Part shown: positions 61,223 through 64,000 of the stretch, in pieces
Layout: each line of letters begins with the position of its first letter
Numbering within the stretch: position 1 is the stretch's first letter
Origin: Candidatus Enterococcus moelleringii
Lineage (GTDB): Bacteria > Bacillota > Bacilli > Lactobacillales > Enterococcaceae
DNA: 64,000 nt
NCBI RefSeq assembly: GCF_017377575.1
Contig: NZ_JAFREM010000025.1
Location: forward strand, 162,878 to 226,877
Direction: 5' to 3'
The notes under the pieces: generated by a model
What the model was told of the DNA's origin: nothing
Databases searched by the model: none
The model's input: only the letters and a program-made list of their open reading frames with translations
Translations under genes and position numbers: made by a program

Positions 61223-62575
61223 ATGGAACTGCTGCAAAAGAGAATACGTCCACTTTATTTCAGGTATTTGGCGGCTGCGTTTGGCAGCACCATGATTACT
61301 TCCATCTACAGTATTGTGGATATGGTGGTGGTTGGGCAATACGAAGGGCCAAGCGGGACTGCCGCGCTGGCGATTTTCGCGCCCATTTGGAATATTATTT
61401 TCAGTTTGGGGCTGCTGACGGGGATTGGTGGCTCGGTATTATACAGCGCCGCCAAGGGCAAAGCCAAACAAGACGACAGTGCCAACGCTATCTTCACCAC
61501 TGCTGTGATTGGAACGACAGTTTTGGCGCTGATCAGCTGGCTGGGGGTCATATTTTTCGATCGTCAGCTTTTAATGCTCTTTGGTGCAGAGGAAACGCTG
61601 CTGCCACTGGCCTTAAATTATTTAAAACCGTTGAAATTTGTGATTCCGTTTTTCACCTTTAGCCAGCTGCTGGCGGCTTTTTTGCGAAACGACAACAATC
61701 CCGGACTGGCTACGCTGGCCGTATTGATCTCAGGGGTTGTGAATATTGTTGGTGATATTTTCTTCACCTTCACCTTGGATATGGGGATTTTTGGTGCCGG
61801 ACTGGCAACAGGGCTTAGCGGTGTTATATCCGTGTTGATCATGCTGCTCCATTTCAAGGGTAAAAAGAATACCCTGAAGCTGGTAAAACCCAACGGCCTG
61901 ACTCAAAAAACGCGCAAGATTGTTACCACCGGTTTCTCCACCTTTTTTATCGACATTGCGATGGGGATTTTGACTATGTTCTTTAACCGTCAAATTATTC
62001 GCTATGCCGGTACAGACTCCCTAGCGGTTTACGGAGTGATCGTAAATATTAGTACAGTTGTTCAGTGCTGTGCCTACAGTGTCGGGCAGGCGGCCCAGCC
62101 GATCCTGTCAATCAATTACGGAGCAAAAGAGTGGGGGAGAATTAAGGAGACCTTGAAATATGCCTTGTGGACTGTGGCTTTTTTCAGCCTGGTGTGTACG
62201 TCAGTTACCCTGGCGTTTCCGAATGGCTTTGTCCGAGTGTTTATGGCTCCGACGGAAAGTGTGCTGGCCGTGGCGCCAACCATCATTCGGCGTTATTGTC
62301 TGTCATTTTTGCTGATGCCCTTTAATGTGTTTTCTACGTACTATTTTCAAAGTCTGCTGAAACCATGGGCCTCCTTCGCCGTTTCTTTATCCCGTGGTTT
62401 TGCCATCAGCGGTACGTTGATCTTCGCATTGCCAAGGCTGTTTGGCGGCGATGCCATGTGGTTTGCCATGTCGATTACGGAATTAATCGTGGCAATTGGT
62501 GCTCTCTCTTTGATGGTCTTTTACACCAAAGCATTGAGCAAAAAGAAGGCCGGTGCCATCACATTAGCCCAATAA
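61223..62575 (+). CDS. MATE family efflux transporter
   Basis: 450 residues, twelve helices: RYLAAAFGSTMITSIYSIVDMVVVGQYEGPSG, ISGVVNIVGDIFFTFTLDMGIFGAG and the second half VGQAAQPILSINYGAKEWGR. DinF/NorM-type cation antiporter. The 265-base leader carries a promoter, leader peptide, terminator and hairpin repeats. ATG 61223 follows AAGGAGG. Third MATE gene in this window. Confidence 0.88.
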   Translation: MELLQKRIRPLYFRYLAAAFGSTMITSIYSIVDMVVVGQYEGPSGTAALAIFAPIWNIIFSLGLLTGIGGSVLYSAAKGKAKQDDSANAIFTTAVIGTTVLALISWLGVIFFDRQLLMLFGAEETLLPLALNYLKPLKFVIPFFTFSQLLAAFLRNDNNPGLATLAVLISGVVNIVGDIFFTFTLDMGIFGAGLATGLSGVISVLIMLLHFKGKKNTLKLVKPNGLTQKTRKIVTTGFSTFFIDIAMGILTMFFNRQIIRYAGTDSLAVYGVIVNISTVVQCCAYSVGQAAQPILSINYGAKEWGRIKETLKYALWTVAFFSLVCTSVTLAFPNGFVRVFMAPTESVLAVAPTIIRRYCLSFLLMPFNVFSTYYFQSLLKPWASFAVSLSRGFAISGTLIFALPRLFGGDAMWFAMSITELIVAIGALSLMVFYTKALSKKKAGAITLAQ

Positions 62576-62578
62576 GAA

Positions 62579-62622
62579 AAAAGCGTCAGAATCCTTTTTA
62601 CACCGGGATTCTGACGCTTTTT
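62579..62622. terminator. bidirectional intrinsic terminator
   Basis: AAAAGCGTCAGAATCC / GGATTCTGACGCTTTT between the MATE gene and the convergent AbiEi gene. Confidence 0.85.
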
Positions 62623-62634
62623 ACGTGTACTATC

Positions 62635-63225
62635 TCACAGCAAGATCTCCAAATAAGGTTGAATCTTCGCTTCCAGCTTAAAGAGTCGCGCATAGTCATT
62701 CAGTTTGGCGATGTTGCATGCGTCTGAGCGTATGTATTGCTTCAAAGCAGACATGAGCAGCTCTTTGTCGGCTTTGTATTTTGATTTCAGTAAATCGATT
62801 AAGGTTCGTTCAATTTCATAAACCTTGATGGCGGCATGATTAGAACGTTCGATGCTAGTGATGCCAGTCGTGAGTTCATTGCTGGCAATAATTGGTTGCA
62901 CCTGGACTTTTTTCGCCCTAGAGGTGTTAAAGCCCCGGGGGAAAGTCATGTGTATTATCTCCGGCGCACTCTCTGTGTACCCCAACAGATACAAGGCTGT
63001 TTCGTGTGAGAAGATCCCCTGCGGCAAGCGTTGTTGAATGATCAAGTAGTGATCGACGTAATTGGAGGCCATCACATAGATACCTCGTTCCACTCGAAAA
63101 ATCAATTTTTCATCTTCCAATTGGGACAATGCCTTGCGCGAATAGCCAAGATCGGTCACCATTTTGGACGTAATTACCCCATTTTGTTCTTTTCCCAGAC
63201 GTAAAATATGCTGTTTATTAGACAT
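62635..63225 (-). CDS. stand-alone AbiEi-family type IV antitoxin, second copy
   Basis: 196 residues, same length and domain order as the 51126 gene: LGKEQNGVITSKMVTDLGYSRKALSQL, RVERGIYVM, FSHETALYLLG, EIERTLIDLLKSKY. No AbiEii nucleotidyltransferase gene is adjacent. The start ATG 63225 follows AAAAGGAG; a longer open frame to 63249 has none. Together with the first copy it shows that AbiEi-type regulators are kept here without the toxin. Confidence 0.84.
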   Translation of the reverse strand: MSNKQHILRLGKEQNGVITSKMVTDLGYSRKALSQLEDEKLIFRVERGIYVMASNYVDHYLIIQQRLPQGIFSHETALYLLGYTESAPEIIHMTFPRGFNTSRAKKVQVQPIIASNELTTGITSIERSNHAAIKVYEIERTLIDLLKSKYKADKELLMSALKQYIRSDACNIAKLNDYARLFKLEAKIQPYLEILL

Positions 63226-63242
63226 CAAAATTCTCCTTTTAA

Positions 63243-63289
63243 GAAACAAAGTGACTACAATAGGATAACTTTGTTAGTCACTTTGTTTC
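63243..63289 (-). promoter_or_regulatory. long palindromic operator of second AbiEi gene
   Basis: GAAACAAAGTGACTA (63243-63257) and TAGTCACTTTGTTTC (63275-63289), 15-base perfect arms, 17 apart. The outer octamer GAAACAAA/TTTGTTTC is shared with the operator at 51732-51778, while the inner bases differ. Confidence 0.72.
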
Positions 63290-63611
63290 CCTGATTAAGT
63301 GAAAAAGCTCAATCATTAGAATATCGTTATCTTTATGAGAATGCAATCCTTTCTAGGAGATAAGAATCCTCTTTTAGAGCTGTTGTGAAGCGAATGTTAT
63401 CGATTTTGAAGCTGAATACCGTGTTTGTTTTATATATTTTCGTTTAGATATAAAAAAAATCCGCTGAAAACATTGTAAAAACAGGATTTATTGCAATAAC
63501 TTGGAAAATGTTTTAAAAAAACAATTGACAGTGAACGAAAAGTGCGGTAGCCTGTAATCGTCGATATCGCACAAAATGAAAACTAGTCAATAAAAAAAGG
63601 AGGCATGCAAC
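63290..63611 (+). other. gap before the last gene; possible promoter
   Basis: A consensus TTGACA at 63535-63540 with TAGCCT 17 bases on (63558-63563) is a weak possible promoter for the next gene. I see no gene or RNA structure elsewhere in this stretch. Confidence 0.35.
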
Positions 63612-63989
63612 TTGCAAGAATTACAAATTTCCCGTCTGTTTACATGGAAGCGCTCCACCGTCGAATCCCGCGTTGGGACATTCTACAATGAAACCGGGGA
63701 CTCAAAAAATACCATCAAGTACCTAGTCGCCCTGCAAATTCGCGATGAATTAAGCGTTGAGGATTTCAGCTTCGTGCTGAAGGAATTAGTCCGCCATATT
63801 TTCTTAAAAACCAAAACAACCCGCGCTCTGCGCCGCTATTATTATTTGTTTCTAGATTATTTTACCGCCAAGGAATGGAAGCACTTAACGTCCCGTCTGT
63901 TTACCGTCAAACGCTTTGTCACTGAAAAACTGACCCAACTAATGGACCTGATCGAAGAAGTCCGTCCCGAAGCATTTGCGGTACCTTGA
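63612..63989 (+). CDS. protein of unknown function
   Basis: 125 residues, rich in Arg/Lys and aromatic residues (SRLFTWKRSTVESRVGTFYNETGD; ALRRYYYLFLDYF; SRLFTVKRFVTEKLTQL). Mainly helical with a repeated SRLFT(W/V)KR element at positions about 7 and 97. No family recognised. TTG 63612 follows AAAGGAGG; an ATG at 63604 is in a different short frame. Confidence 0.55.
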   Translation: MQELQISRLFTWKRSTVESRVGTFYNETGDSKNTIKYLVALQIRDELSVEDFSFVLKELVRHIFLKTKTTRALRRYYYLFLDYFTAKEWKHLTSRLFTVKRFVTEKLTQLMDLIEEVRPEAFAVP

Positions 63990-64000
63990 CGAGACAGAAA

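Overview
The window reads as a chromosomal stretch of a low-GC Gram-positive lactic-acid bacterium, most likely an Enterococcus. The reasons are strong AGGAGG ribosome sites, frequent TTG/GTG starts, an enterococcal-type NADH peroxidase, a holin-like type I toxin, many PTS, APC, MATE and ABC transporters, and dense intrinsic terminators. No rRNA, tRNA, CRISPR array, insertion sequence or phage block was seen.

Layout. 0-5.7 kb: an RraA-like aldolase, a Phd antitoxin beside a broken RelE toxin, DUF441, an NADH-peroxidase gene with an in-frame TGA exactly at the catalytic Cys42 codon, an aromatic-acid exporter and a DUF4097 protein. 5.9-17.2 kb: polysaccharide deacetylase, aldehyde dehydrogenase, YoaK, AzlCD, a remnant of a response regulator next to a fused ABC/FtsX transporter, M42 peptidase, and a glucose dehydrogenase/GlcU/Pr6Pr operon. 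17.3-19.2 kb: a MATE pump behind a long structured leader with a small peptide, a terminator and two 128-bp repeat units. 21-28.5 kb: a polyol operon (DeoC aldolase, two zinc-type dehydrogenases, a TIM-barrel isomerase, galactitol-type PTS IIA/IIB/IIC) with a SorC regulator behind it and paired palindromic operators in front. 30-34.5 kb: a Fur-box-controlled heterodimeric ABC transporter and a TetR gene with a 12-bp-arm operator. 35-45 kb: small enzymes, CPBP protease, DUF554, an APC permease facing a PucR regulator, a MATE pump facing a cysteine-free CsoR-family protein, and a DUF1538-DUF1538-PII operon. 45-53 kb: MazEF, aldo/keto reductases (one a lipoprotein), a LysR/SDR/acetyltransferase group, then a defence/toxin-antitoxin pocket (orphan AbiEi, type I toxin with antisense RNA, two orphan Phd antitoxins, decayed methyltransferase). 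53.8-59.6 kb: a visibly GC-richer operon of response regulator, histidine kinase, FMN-binding protein, FtsX permease and ATPase. 59.7-64 kb: an XRE/DUF6773 pair, a MATE pump behind a leader-peptide attenuator, a second orphan AbiEi with its own long palindrome, and an unknown gene.

Most striking observation: the NADH peroxidase gene (2303-3664) is intact except that its redox-active cysteine codon is UGA, followed at the expected distance by a possible SECIS-like hairpin. It is either a selenocysteine enzyme or a very young nonsense mutant. Other leads are two MATE genes with leader-peptide/terminator attenuators, two paralogous stand-alone AbiEi genes, and the kinase/FMN-binding/ABC operon.
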